64,000 nt of DNA, from contig NC_079476.1 of the NCBI RefSeq assembly GCF_026230105.1, positions 31,176,559 through 31,240,558 on the forward strand, read 5' to 3'. The notes beneath the pieces were generated by a model that ran no database searches, had not been told where the DNA came from, and saw nothing but the letters and a program-made list of their open reading frames with translations. This document shows, piece after piece, positions 46,283-57,239 of the stretch (position 1 is its first letter; each line of letters opens with the position of its first letter). The position numbers and the translations under genes are program-made. Source of the stretch: Diorhabda sublineata (lineage: Eukaryota; Arthropoda; Insecta; Coleoptera; Chrysomelidae).

Positions 46283-47170
46283 GTATAAAACTTTGTAGTG
46301 TAGGGTGTGCAAATTTCCTCCATTCATTTCTATTATGAGCTAAGTTCTTTGCTTCTTTCCAGTTTATTTTCTGTTGGTTTTCCAATTTTCGCATTCCATA
46401 TTCTTTTAACAGGTCCTTCTTCATTCATACGTTGTAAGTGTCCCCACAATTGTAATTGTCTTTCCTTTATATAATCTGATACAGTTTATATATTTAGATC
46501 TTTCCTTATATCTATGTTTATTATTTCATCTTTTTTTCTCACTCTTCTCAAGTATTTCATTTCTGTTGCCTGAATTTCACTTTTTTGTCGTTCTGTCGAT
46601 ACCCAATCTTCACATGCGAATGTTGGAATTGATCTATATATTATTTTCAATATCATTAGTTTGGTGCCGCTTTTTTATTTATAAACTTAATGTTCGTGGC
46701 GTAATATAGTTTATTGGTATTTGCAATTCTGTTATTCATATCTGCATCTTGTGTCCCCTTTTCGTCTATTATTGTTTCTACGTGTTGGTAGTGTTTATTT
46801 TGTTCTAGTGTTTTTGTATTGATTCTTATATTTATCTTGGTCTCTTCTTGTCCAATAACTATTACTTTTGTCTCGCTCTTGTTTCTTTTCATCATAGTCT
46901 TCATTAATGTTAATTATTTGCAGTTGTAGATGTTGATTTTTTTCTTCTCAACCCAGTACATATCTTTATGATATCTTCTATGAATATAATGAATAGTAAT
47001 GAACTTGAACTTCCTCCTTGTATCAATCCTTTATTTGTATTGATGTCTTTTGATATTTTTTTAGTTCTTATAACTGCATTCTCATTGTTTTCATGAATAT
47101 TCTGTATTATAATATAATTTTCACATTAACTTCTCTTTCGACCAGTATCTTCCATATTTTCGAACGAACC
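46283..47170 (-). pseudogene. LINE ORF2 C-terminal half with YADD block deleted
   Basis: On the minus strand: WKILVEREVNVKII and IHENNENAVIRTKK (shifted), then NTNKGLIQGGSSSSLLFIIF and IEDIIKICTGLRRK, which is reverse transcriptase motif B (SKGLRQGxSLSPLLFIIFM). The thumb follows at NKSETKVIVIGQEETKINIR, TLEQNKHYQHVETIID and AVMNNRIANTNKLYYATN-like sequence. Then CEDWVSTERQKSEIQATEMK and YLRRVRKKDE (46620-46540) and the terminal block WKEAKNLAHNRNEWRKFAHP. Only about 28 codons separate the ICTG and KTKV blocks, where roughly 70 are usual, and the YADD catalytic motif is not among them, so it was deleted. Frameshifts and stops are scattered. The protein end and tail are complete. Confidence 0.85.
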
Positions 47171-47179
47171 AGATACGAT

Positions 47180-47780
47180 TGTGTATCAAAATAATAATAT
47201 AAAAAATATAAAATCAAAAGGAAATTAATGGCACATTTAAGTATGAAGTTGAACAATAAGATTATCAATATCGGGGTCAAGCAGTAAGCTCACTTTCTCA
47301 AACTGAACACAAAAGTTCTGCAACGTCTACTAAGAACGGATCTGGAGATCGGCTCACATTTGTTATGAACTTTGGGAATGCATTACATGATACTTTCTCA
47401 CGTTATTCTCTTGCAGGTGAAATTAACTGCTGAAACGTAGCTAGCAATACCAAGTTTTGACCAATTTTATTCTAATTCCCATTTTTTGTTTACAACTAAA
47501 AATCGCTAATTTCCAAAAAATTATTAAATTTGATTATGTTGAACGATTGTAAATGAAAATTATAATTTGTGAACCTGCTACCTATCAGTTAGATGGTGTA
47601 ACTGAAAAGAAACTAAAGAAAATAAATAATTATATTATTATATTAGAACAACATATTTATTTCCTTATCTTAACAAAGCATTGAGAGTTATTCTCTATCA
47701 CCTTTTCAAGTTCAACTATAGAAAAAATACCTTATATCGAACCAAACACTCAAGCTCAAATTTCTTTTGCAAATGTACTA
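47180..47780. other. Unassigned AT-rich stretch
   Basis: No gene recognised. Confidence 0.35.
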
Positions 47781-47784
47781 AAAA

Positions 47785-48155
47785 ATATCCTATTCGTTCA
47801 TCTTTGGAATATTGCTCGCACATTTGAAGCTCGGTTCCCAAGCATAGCTTGAGGATGCTCGACTCAATACAGAAGGAAGAAAATCAACTTATAGGTGGTG
47901 AAGAGTTAACCAGACGCTAGGACAGCTTAGAGCATGGAAGAAAGGTGACCGAGTTGACTTTGTTTTACCGATACTACAATGGCAGATGCTCTTCCGAGCT
48001 TTCCGACATAATCTCTAATCTACAAGACCTACTCGATAGGTAGACTTTTTCCTTTGGAGAAGTGCTAGCTTATGAAACAAACTTCCAAGGCACGTCTTTC
48101 CCAAACACAACAACCTACAGAAGCATCCGCAGGGCTTACCCTCTTATGCTTAAGT
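47785..48155 (+). pseudogene. Jockey-like LINE C-terminal fragment
   Basis: The plus strand in shifting frames reads RSSLEYCSHI, HSLRMLDSIQ, LIGGEELTRRLDSLEHGRKV and TELTLFYRYYNGRCSSELSD. Further on it reads TYRSIRRAYPLML. This matches the post-reverse-transcriptase end of a common insect Jockey-like family (LEYCSHxWGxAPKxSLxxLDxIQ, then LxxLxHRRxVxxLxLFYRYxxGxCSxEL). It is 5'-truncated and broken by frameshifts, and a short 3' poly(A)-rich stretch follows at 48158. Confidence 0.75.
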
Positions 48156-48159
48156 ATAA

Positions 48160-48905
48160 AAAAAAACAAATATAGTTCCAGAAAACAAAAAATATATATT
48201 TATAAATAAATGAAGATTAGGCCGACCGCCCCAGATGCTACTGTTTTAAAACAAAGGTTGCAAACAAGTTGATCATACAACAGTTTTGCAATCAAAATAA
48301 AACTTTTGAGCATACACGGATACGTCTCGTAATCAGTATTAAATCAGTTGTTGCAGCAGTGAAACATAATTTTTCAATGTATTCAGACTCAGATGAGGAA
48401 GACGTCATACTTAAATCAAAAAGTCATAATTATTATTCCATTGTGTATGATAAAAATTTTAATTGACAATTTTCAACTGTTTCGCAAAATTAGGTAGTTG
48501 AGAAGATCAACACTTTTCATTATATAAAATATTTCGGTCATACCTCTCAATCATTCAAAATATAATTTAAAATTGAATTTCCTCCAATCCGATTTCATCC
48601 AGCTCCACGATGATTTCGTTCTGCATTTGGAAGCTAAATCCCATTTTCTTAATTCCCAAATATTGAAGTATCAATATTTCATGCATACATTTTGTAAATT
48701 ACTTCCACAAACAATGCAAAGTAATTCGGGATTTGCTTCTGGAAACGTTTGCAGATATATTCCTTCTAAATTAGGAAACCGTTGGTTTTACTGGATCTTT
48801 TAGGAATATACTCAGGGGCTTCTAGTAAAGTTAATCGAAACTCCATATTGAAAATACCCACTGCAATAAGCGGATGTTCAGTATATCCAGATTAGTAGCG
48901 TATTA
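48160..48905. other. Unassigned AT-rich stretch
   Basis: No gene recognised. The frame 48269-48466 contains an acidic patch (MYSDSDEEDVILKSKS) but no family similarity that I know. Confidence 0.35.
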
Positions 48906-48908
48906 ACA

Positions 48909-49090
48909 TAGTGGGTGTTTTTTAAGCCGTATAAAACTTATCTAGCAAACGGACTCTTATAATGCACTCACTTTTCGAGTGGTTGGTAGTCTTTGACAAA
49001 TCGTCGTAAATAGATTAACGCTTGAAGAACGCCATCAAATTATTCAGATTTATTCTGAGAATCGTTAATAAATTCAGGATACTTGTAAAA
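48909..49090 (+). pseudogene. Left end and N-terminus of an IS630/mariner-type element
   Basis: The reading RLTLEERHQIIQIYSENR at 49012-49065 matches the N-terminal helix of a common insect mariner-type transposase (LTxEQRVEIVxIYxENG). About 100 bases upstream, gtgggtgttttttaag at 48911-48926 resembles the GGTGTTTTTTTA-type terminal repeat of such elements and is similar to the end of the 58.2-58.95 kb element. The reading degrades after 49080; the catalytic domain was not found downstream. Confidence 0.5.
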
Positions 49091-49094
49091 AGTT

Positions 49095-51935
49095 TTCTTA
49101 ATTGAATAACGCTAACCTGAATAATCCATGAAACTATGGATAGATATAATATCAAATACTCTTTGGATAATATAACTTTTCATCGTCGGTAGCTGGAATT
49201 TCGGGAAGTTTTCAAATCATTATAAGATTCAACTGGTCCACAGCACTAAAGGTTGCACGATTTGACACTTCTTGATTATTCACTGTGTGGCGACGTTAAA
49301 CCACTGGCTAATGGTGATAAACTAGCAACAATTTGACGCCTTGGTCCAACATTTTTGTGTTATTTGGCGTCCAGAAACAGAATGCGCTACGTCATGTACA
49401 GCCGCCATACCCTTATGCCCAAAATCATTTTCAAAAGCCGAGTATAAAAGAATAATATAGGATAGAGAAACGTAGACTGAGAAATCAGTAGAGGAATTAA
49501 CAATATAGGAATATGAGTTCCCAGAAGAACAATATCCTGACAGGTGGAACAAAGTACTATTAGGTGCAATCTATATGAAGGGGAATGAAATTAAGTGAAC
49601 AAATGATAACGAAATATCAATTGTGATATATTAGATAGTAGCAAGAATTCTAAGGAAGGGATCAATTGAATAGCGGCATAAAATAGAGGGAGAATACCGA
49701 TAAGTTCAAAATAGTAAGAGTACCTACCTAAAAATGATAGAGTTCTTTTGAAACAATAAGTGATAAAAGCTATGGAAGTAATCTAGAACTTAAGAGTCCT
49801 ATTAAAACAAAATTAAGGAGACCTTGAGCTGTTTAAGAATCCCAAAAAACCTAACCAAAAAATATCATTTCAAGATGACAATGACGTTAGACAACTCACA
49901 TAGCAGAAGACCTATCGACGGAAATTTGCAGATAACATCAATTCCAGATCTTCCAGCTCACAAAATGGATCCAACCAAAGAGATGAATACTTTTCTTCAA
50001 TCTAGCCCCTGAACAAAAAGTACAAGATAACCAGATACAAAGAAATGGGCTTCTATCATAGGCACCAAATAATAGCAGATGCTTATGCCTTGCTAATAAG
50101 AAATTAATAGGAAATGAAAAGAGCATTCCATTATCTAGAAGATTGATTAAACTGAGAGAAAACTCAGAATTTGGTGGTAAAAATAATGTATAAAACTGAA
50201 AGTTCATTAATTTGAAAATTTGAGAGCAATATTAAAAAATGTCGGACATCAATATAGGAACAACGAGAAAAAATTAAGCAGTTGGAATGTTAGGTAGCTT
50301 ACTAAGAGATCTTTAAAGAATACAAAATTAGTGACAGTGACACATTGATCTGGAATTAACAAAGGCGGAAGAAGCAAATTTTGAAATTTGGGTTGGGGAA
50401 AGACTGAAAAAAATGTTTATAAATACTCAAGAATGTCTGGCTGAACAAGAATATAAAGAAGGAGATGTATAAAACAAATAAAAATGATGACAGAAGACGA
50501 ATTTACTAAAAGGGAAAAGAGGAAAAACAAGAAGAACGAGGCCGAGGAATATTTGGAAGCTGTTCTAAAAAACGTAGTGTATAGACATGTAGTTTAAAGA
50601 ATAGTGAAAACAGTAAAAAAATAGGTAATAGTCCTTAAAGATCTACTCTTTTAGTTGGAAGTTAACTGTATTATTTTTTACTATTAATTGGTATGAGATT
50701 GTTTCAATTGTATGAAGAAATTACACTATAGTCTTTTTAATTTCAATGTATCCAAATTGGATTGGGTTCTAAAGATTGCCTTAAAGATAATATGGAAATA
50801 TAACTAAACAAAAGGCGTGTGAATTGAATAATTTATTGATAATAAAATAATTGGATAGTCGGTTCCACAAATTTGTTTTCCTAAACTTTTCCCAAACTTG
50901 TTCTCAATATACAATCATGTTTGCGAAGTATACAATCTCTTAATTAGTTTTGTAACGTTATAAACTACCTGATGAATCTTTAACCAACCACTGCTAAAGT
51001 AAACGAACGTCAAATCGAAATTAACGAACGGTTAAAGTACGGTCTAATGAAAATCATTGTTGATATTATTGTTGAGTGATGGCAAATTAACATTATACCC
51101 AAATTCGTGAGATTATTATGTGGACATGGAAGAAGTTGAGGAGACATTATATATAATTAATATTATAACTATGTAATAGAAATAAATATTCATATAATCT
51201 AAACATTATCGAAAAATACTAGAAAGTTGCATTTGATTGATTCAAATTAGCGGTTAAGGGCAGTATTTTGAGTATAACCAAAGAAATGGAAGAATATAGT
51301 TGACTGAATGATAGATGTCGAGATTAGCACTACTTCTGTAAAACAGGAACAACTAAAATCGGGTAGAATATGATATAATAGTAAGAATATGAAAAAAAAT
51401 TATCATCAAATTATATTCAAGGAATACAGCTTATTGAATTGATGATTATCGAGAAGACGTTAACATTATCATCACCACATGAGCTACTAAAGGTAAAATA
51501 TGACATAATAGAAGGAAAAACACGAAAAAAGTTTACATTCTAGCTCATATCTATAACTAGAATAGGAGAATAGGAGAACTGAAATCTTATAATGATCTAC
51601 AAGTCATAGTCATATCAAAAATTGATAAAAAAAAATGAAATTAATTTCGATTTAAAAAGCATCATTCAAGAATACACGAAGTTCGCAAAATTACAAAAAA
51701 GTCTTTAATAGAAAAACCTCAGCACCTTTAAAATTTGTTTGTGCGGCTTACCCAGACATTTAAAAATATCCAACATGATTATAAATTATATATAATATAG
51801 AATTAAACATATATTGAATAAATTTCTCACCCAGAATCTTAAAAATAATGCCGAAAGATGCTCAGACCGAAATTGATATAATAGTACCTAAACTCTATAC
51901 TGAATTTTCAGTATATCGTGTTCAAGCCAAAAAAA
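49095..51935. other. Long unassigned AT-rich stretch
   Basis: About 2.8 kb with no recognised gene. Around 50485-50590 the plus strand reads MTEDEFTKREKRKNKKNEAE, a lysine/glutamate-rich segment of unknown origin. Confidence 0.35.
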
Positions 51936-51943
51936 TCTGAACC

Positions 51944-52081
51944 GATGGGTTTCTAGATGTAGGATACGTATTTAACAAGGTCTGGCATGATAGACTTGCT
52001 AGAAAATATTCTCATTCGTTAGGATCTTATATCCCCTATAGAGCTTACAAAATAATACTAGAAGTTATTTTCTCGGAGTAA
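51944..52081 (+). pseudogene. Jockey-like reverse transcriptase motif A fragment
   Basis: One frame reads DGFLDVGYVFNKVWHDRLAR and then KYSHSLGSYIPYRAYKIILE, ending at a stop. This matches the Jockey motif A region (FLDVxxAFDKVWHxGLxxKLxxxLPxxxxxxLxSYL). The catalytic aspartate of FLD is present; the aspartate of FDKVWH is asparagine. It belongs to a different LINE from the one that starts about 30 bases downstream. Confidence 0.65.
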
Positions 52082-52109
52082 AAAGGAATTAAAAACAACC
52101 ACAAAGATA

Positions 52110-53125
52110 TGTCTGACTGTATAGTCTTTAATTCAGGTCTCTCCGAACATGAAGCAGTGTTTACAAAACTTTCGGTACAGTCAAATACCAAAAATGATTC
52201 TCGCAAATTATGACGCTTTTTTTCGTAAAAAAGTTTTCAAAACTTCAAGCACTGTTTTCAAACAACCTACTGAATCATTCTCTCTGGTGATATGGACTAG
52301 TCTGGCATCCAATTATTTTCCCCTCGGGTGTATTAAAAATATATAAAATAAACCCTGGTCCATTAAAAGTTTACATATATTTGAAAATAACATGAGATAT
52401 TTATCTCACCTAAAGAAACTCGCGGATGGTGCTTCTTACACAGTTTCTTCTTTATGCCAGTAGTTTTAGCAGAGCTTCGCAGTACACTTAATGACATCAA
52501 AAATAAATACTCATCTGGACCTGATGGACTTACATTAAAAATGTTTTCGAGTCTGCCCGATTGCACATTAAATCACATCACCACTTGAATTAACGTTTCA
52601 TTTCAAAATGCACTTTTGCTCTCCTTCCCATGTCATCTAAGATCATAGAAAGATTGGTCAAAAACAGGCTTTTATAGTTTCTGTTTAAATAAAAAATACT
52701 TACTACCCATCAATCAATAAACTACGGTACTACGGTTTCAGGGAACATCTCACATGGTTAAATTCATTCCTCACCAACAAGTCAGCAGCTTGCAAGGGTT
52801 GATACAACTATATCTTCTTGCAAGCCAATAGAATGTGGAGTGCTAGTACTAAACCCTATTTTGTTTCTTCTGTTTATCAAAGACAACGCCTATCTAGACA
52901 TCAGTGGTGAAATATTTCTATTTGCAGACGAACTAGTTTCTCTTGAAGCAACCTTGGTATCAAAGTACTTAATAGGACCATATCTAGTGACCTAATCACA
53001 CTTAAATCATGGTGCGATTATAAGCTTCTCTGTTTCAACGTTTCTTAAACTAAAGTTTTATCACATAGAAATACATTGCAGCCTTTTTTTATCAAATTAC
53101 ACCACCAATGACATGATGAATCTGT
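52110..53125 (+). pseudogene. Jockey/CR1-like LINE, copy 3 (endonuclease end and reverse transcriptase)
   Basis: This is the same family as copies 1 and 2. It starts in the endonuclease C-terminus, VFNSGLSEHEAVFTKLSV, where the catalytic SDH is SEH. A linker includes VFKTSSTVFKQPTESFSL. The reverse transcriptase reads LAELRSTLNDIKNKYSSGPD, GLTLKMFSSLPDCTLNHITT and SSKIIERLVKN (shifted). Then come FREHLTWLNSFLTN, PIECGVLVLNPILFLLFIKD (motif B region) and FLFADELVSLEA, where FADD is FADE. It ends with LKSWCDYKLLCFNVS and LSHRNTLQPFF. About 100 bases present in copy 1 (the IPLHKGEDKNQPSNYRPI block) are missing. The 3' part is cut off where a minus-strand mariner begins at about 53130. Confidence 0.8.
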
Positions 53126-53129
53126 AAAA

Positions 53130-53788
53130 TTCAGATTTCTTCGCGTTGCAATAAGTTTGTATAATACACGCCGTTGATAGTTTTTCCTTTTTCAAGATAG
53201 TCAATGAAAATTATCCCACGCGCCTCCCAAAAAACCGACGCCTGCATATGGAACGAGTCTTTGGAGCCAATTCCCACTTCTCATTCTCATTCACTTTTTT
53301 TTTGTTCTTTTGATTCCCCTCGTTTTATCCATGGTTATGAAACGACGTAAAATTTCGAATTTATTTAGTTATTCCTATGTTTGTTTTTTAGTTTTTACAA
53401 TGCCTATTTCTGTGGAACATTGCAGAACACTCGATGGAAACATCATCACGACGCTGTTTTTGTGTGCAAACACCCATCTTTCGCAAAGCTTTCTCATGTC
53501 CAAATTTTCAGTTAATATGCGAGGTACCGTACATTTTCAAATACTATATCTATTAGCTCGAGCACTTGCAGTCGACGATCATCCAGTACTACTTTGTGGA
53601 TTTTCAACATTTCATTTGGTCGATTTGCTATGATGGTCTTCACAGTTCGTACAGCATTGTTCGAAGTCTGCAACCCAATATTTAACTGTTGGTAACAAAG
53701 AAGAATATAGTTCAGATTTAATATTGGTTGGACTAATGCCTTTAAAATGAAAGTATTGTATCACATATCGATGACCAATTTTTTCCAT
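53130..53788 (-). pseudogene. Mariner transposase, N-terminal two thirds, decayed
   Basis: Starting at the ATG complement of 53788, the minus strand reads MEKIGHRYVIQYFHFKGISP, TVKYWVADFEQCCTNCED and RILTENLDMRKLCERWV. Then come EILRRFITMDKTRGIKRT (first catalytic block, normally MDETW) and ASVFWEARGIIFIDYLEKGK with TINGVYYTNLL. This is the irritans-like mariner pattern. The first catalytic aspartate is kept but the following glutamate is lysine. The segment between the MDET block and ASVFW is shortened. The last third, with the second and third catalytic aspartates, is missing: the sequence stops at about 53130 where LINE copy 3 ends. Several stops are present. Confidence 0.85.
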
Positions 53789-53794
53789 GCTTCA

Positions 53795-54120
53795 CTTTTG
53801 ATGTCTGCCAAACAAATACTTCATAACGTAGCGTCTTCAAAGAACTAGGTCAAGCCAGGTACTTCTGAGACCATCCTTGCACATACGAAATAAGGAAAAA
53901 TACCTCAACACCACTTCCAAAAACTGTAATTCGCGTGCAACATCACTGTTATATATATTACAGACCATATACAAAATCAAACCGTATGTATTTGGTCTGC
54001 CCAATACCAATTGGTATTTCATGAACCGTTTATATACGTACTATTGGGATTCAGGCCGTATGCTCGATGGCAGTGTTTCCAAGCACGTGGACAGTTTATC
54101 GCTTTTTTGCTGTTGTTTGC
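53795..54120. other. Unassigned stretch
   Basis: No gene recognised; open on the plus strand from 53877 but without motif before the CXC-like fragment. Confidence 0.35.
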
Positions 54121-54122
54121 AG
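54101..54122 (+). promoter_or_regulatory. Splice-acceptor-like sequence
   Basis: A pyrimidine-rich run (gcttttttgctgttgtttgc followed by ag) ends in AG at 54121-54122, right before the cysteine-rich coding fragment. This is what a 3' splice site looks like, but its use cannot be shown from sequence. Confidence 0.4.
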
Positions 54123-54260
54123 GTGGCTACTGCTCAATCGACAGGACATGGGCAAGGTTTTAAAAAATGTAATTGTAAGGGTCAATGTAAAGGTCAATCA
54201 AAGAAATGTGCTTGTCGAAAAGGTAATGTGTTATGTTATTCTAAATCTAAATCTAAATAA
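54123..54260 (+). pseudogene. Cysteine-rich CXC-like protein fragment, probably transposon-derived
   Basis: Downstream of a splice-acceptor-like site the frame reads VATAQSTGHGQGFKKCNCKG, then QCKGQSKKCACRKGNVLCYS, ending in a KSKSK tail and a stop. The cysteine pattern C-x-C-x3-C-x6-C-x-C-x6-C resembles the CXC-like zinc-binding module found in insect transposon-derived proteins that also carry a retroviral-type integrase (often annotated KRAB-A domain-containing 2-like). In those proteins the module usually continues CNSxCHxxxxCxNK; here it stops at CYS, so the second half of the module is lost. The upstream frame is open from 53877 without recognisable domain. It is a fragment, not a working gene. 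Confidence 0.45.
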
Positions 54261-54264
54261 ATAA

Positions 54265-55185
54265 AAAATATGTTTAAATATCTCAGGAATATACATATGG
54301 CTTAGGTGCAGCTGGGCCGTATATACTCGTAAATAGACTAGATCTTTTACAAACGGACTAGACGATTTAATGAAAGACAAGCTTCTTACACATATAGACT
54401 AATATCCTCAGTCCTTTTCTAATGGTCCTTTTATATATGGTCTATTTTTCTTAAACGGTCTGTAACATAGATAATCTAATGTTATATATCACTAAAGTAA
54501 TGAACAGAAATTGTAAACATCCAATTTTGAAACCACAGTAAATTATTTACGAATCAAAAACAAATTAAATCCATTACTTCCATACAGGACTCCGAATATC
54601 AGTAATTAGTTGTACAATGATTTATTATCTGAGAAGTTGACAGCTCAATTATCCACGTTTATATAATTAATTGATTGTCGACTCATATTAAAAACGAATT
54701 GAACAACTGTAGACTTTAGCCAAAAACATTATTCCGATTACAACAAGGACGCGTTCTTGATATATTCCATGGTAGATTAGTATCGTCAATTTATTAACTT
54801 CAACACAGTTCCTTACATAATTTCTACCGAAAATACATTTGAGAATATATTGTGCAACGATTATTCACAAATGTCTGATTTCAAAGCAAACTTAATAAGT
54901 AAAAAGAAAAAAACAGTTACAATTTTGTATTTCAACTGTAAACTCAGTAGACATCTGAAATTAATTGGGTTGTCCGAAGTACGTTCTAAGAAACTACAAT
55001 AGATTATGGAACATGTCACTAGCAAAGGACTACATGAAAGATTTGGTCCCTAAGACAGACAGACAAAATATTGGGGCTATGGATTATAATATAGATTTAG
55101 AGAACAACGATAGATCTGCTACCTTCGAAAAATATTTTGATTATAGTTCATAGTTATAGTTCAGTTAGTAATCGTACATAGCCTT
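54265..55185. other. Unassigned AT-rich stretch
   Basis: No gene recognised. Confidence 0.35.
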
Positions 55186-55189
55186 TCTG

Positions 55190-55705
55190 ATAGATCCGTG
55201 GTGCCACACTTACAACTACAAGAATCCGATATCCTTGGTACATTCTTTGGAACCTTTTAAAGTCATTAGGTAAACTCTAAGACGTGCCCATGTGCTGAAG
55301 CCAGACTGTTGGGTGCCTGCCGATGACGTTTCTTTCTCGTACATACACTAGCGAAATTCCGAATCATCCGTTATGTCTATAGCATGAGAATTATATCTTT
55401 TATGACCATCTCTGATTAAAAAACCAGTCACTAGTAGAATTTCGCACCTGTTTAAGTTGAGCTGTAGATTAGTCAAAAAGAGATCCCATCTATGTGTGCT
55501 TTATCTCTTCTATTTCAGGTTTTTTCATCCATTTCGAGCAGATTTTGTTCTGCTAGCAGACTAGCTGTAACAGCTACACCAAGAATAGGTTATAAGCACA
55601 TTGGTAGTTTTGCGGATTCCGATCTGACGAGCGAATTATCCTCGTTGCCGGAGTGGTCGGGTACCCAAACCAGATGGACTTTACAGCTATCACTTACCAC
55701 TTCAT
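55190..55705 (-). pseudogene. LINE RNase H and C-terminal end fragment
   Basis: On the minus strand: CKVHLVWVPDHSGNEDNSLV followed by RSESAKL is the C-terminal part of an RNase H domain (VxLxWVPGHSGxxGNExAD). The glycine before HSG is aspartate here, and the last acidic residues are altered. After a gap come LLVTGFLIRDGHKRYNSHAI, DSEFR-CMYEKETSS and FSTWARLRVYLMTLKGSKEC. These match the LLTGHxxLxxHL, then CRxCMxEKETSxHVLxxCxAxSxxRxRxLG pattern. These are the last 170 or so residues of a Jockey/I-type LINE protein. Stops and frame changes are present and no 3' tail was seen. Confidence 0.7.
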
Positions 55706-55709
55706 GTAA

Positions 55710-56570
55710 TATCCATCTAACTTTAATTTTTGATCCAGTAGAGAATATTTTAATAATATCAAACACATTTTATGATAAAAGGACGTTAAGATTTAAATCT
55801 TTCAGCATTGCTTAGCTATTTATTCTTCATAAAATGTATATGGTCATTTTTCAATGGCGAACTGGATCAAAATAACATGATTTTCTCAAGGCCATTAAGA
55901 TTTGATATTGCAATGATGGGAATACCTCAATATTCATTCGCAAAATTATATTCCATTCCAAACGCAAAGTTTTTTGTTTTCAAAATGATCATATAGTGTA
56001 AAGCTATATCATTTGACAGGTAATTTAACAGCTTGAAAATCTGCATTATAAAAATAAGATAATGTGCCTCAAATTATATCTAGAACGGCAATTACGCTGC
56101 GTCTGTTTTAACTAGTAAGTCTTATATTCTCACATGTTGAGCATCTGATGATAAATTTGAGTGTTAAGTGTTTGTTATGAAAACATGGACCTTTGTGGAT
56201 ATTTGTTACAAATCGAAAAAAGTGTCAGAGAAGCTCACGAAACGTTGAAATTTGTCTATTCTGATGATTGTTGAGAAGTAGTAAGAGTTAGTTTGGGACC
56301 TAGAACGTTCTCAAAAATAAACAAAAATTTGCAAAAATGCATTATTCGATATCTCAGTGAAGAGCTTAAAGTCTCGAATTGGCCATTGCACAACATTGCA
56401 ACACATTGAAGCTATTCTGAAAGAAACTTGTCATGAATACTCGTGGTCGAAATTTTTATTTAAATATTCTTATTTGAGACCAAATCTGAAAATAATGAAT
56501 ATAGACGACAATGTTGAAATGAAGTGGATGCAAATAGGAAAATTTATGGGAAAGGTAGAAGAGCAAAAGC
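55710..56570. other. Unassigned AT-rich stretch
   Basis: No gene recognised with confidence. A reading SVREAHETLKFVYSDDC near 56200 loosely resembles a mariner N-terminus but nothing follows it. Confidence 0.3.
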
Positions 56571-56574
56571 TAGG

Positions 56575-57235
56575 TTAGGGAGAAAACAAACAAGGAAAGA
56601 TTGTTCGATAAAGAGTGTAGGAAGAAACAGGAGGAAAGTAATCTAGTACCACATTGCACATAGCAACCCAAAAGAAAATATTATATAGTAGATATTTTTA
56701 CTAAGAAGACACAACATTACAAAAGGACACAATTAATTACTAAGTACCATGACCAACAAAGAAATATTAGAACAGATAGAAAATATGGAAAACCATAATA
56801 GTGCTCTCAGTAGAAAGAAATAAATACGGCGGGGAAGATATACAAAAAAGAATATGCAAAATAATACGGAAAATTTGGAATGAAGGTCAAATGCTTGAGA
56901 GATGAAATAATGGAATAATATGTCTCATATTCAAAAATGGTGTGAAAATTATAAAGGAATATCTTCTGGATGTGATGTACAAATTTTTGGCTTGACTTGT
57001 GAAAAACAGATTGTACTGAAACGAGTACTAATAAAAAATAGCGGAAGAATACCAAAGAGCTTCCATGGGGGAAGCAAACGCATCATATACTTACTCTTAA
57101 GATGATGATGGATAGAATCTATGAGCGAAATATTGATCTTTATAGATTTGAGCAGGCTTATGATACAATAGATATAAATAACATTCTTATTGCCATAAGT
57201 CTTCTAGGAATCTCGAAATATTATAAAAATCACAC
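56575..57235 (+). pseudogene. LINE reverse transcriptase N-terminal half, decayed
   Basis: The plus strand reads LFDKECRKKQEES (matching WFDxECRxxxEEKN, the start of the linker). Then GGEDIQKRICKIIRKIWNEG, WNNGIICLIFKNG (fingers: DWNxAVICPIFKKGD) and IIKEYLLDVMYKFLA follow. MMMDRIYERNIDLYRFEQAY with DTIDINNILIAISLLGIS (motif A region, FIDFKQAYDSI) ends the reading. The short hydrophobic strand carrying the motif A aspartate is missing at the LYRFEQAY join. Motif B and YADD lie beyond the end of the fragment and are not present. The family type resembles the endonuclease/reverse-transcriptase LINEs at 19.5 and 46.3 kb. Confidence 0.72.
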
Positions 57236-57239
57236 ACTA

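Noticed and set aside
53310..53633. 107-codon plus-strand open frame
   Set aside because: Antisense of the minus-strand mariner transposase.
55492..55815. 107-codon plus-strand open frame
   Set aside because: Its first two thirds are antisense to the LINE RNase H domain.
56120..56300. Reading SVREAHETLKFVYSDDC as a mariner N-terminus
   Set aside because: Nothing downstream continues the family, so the resemblance may be chance.
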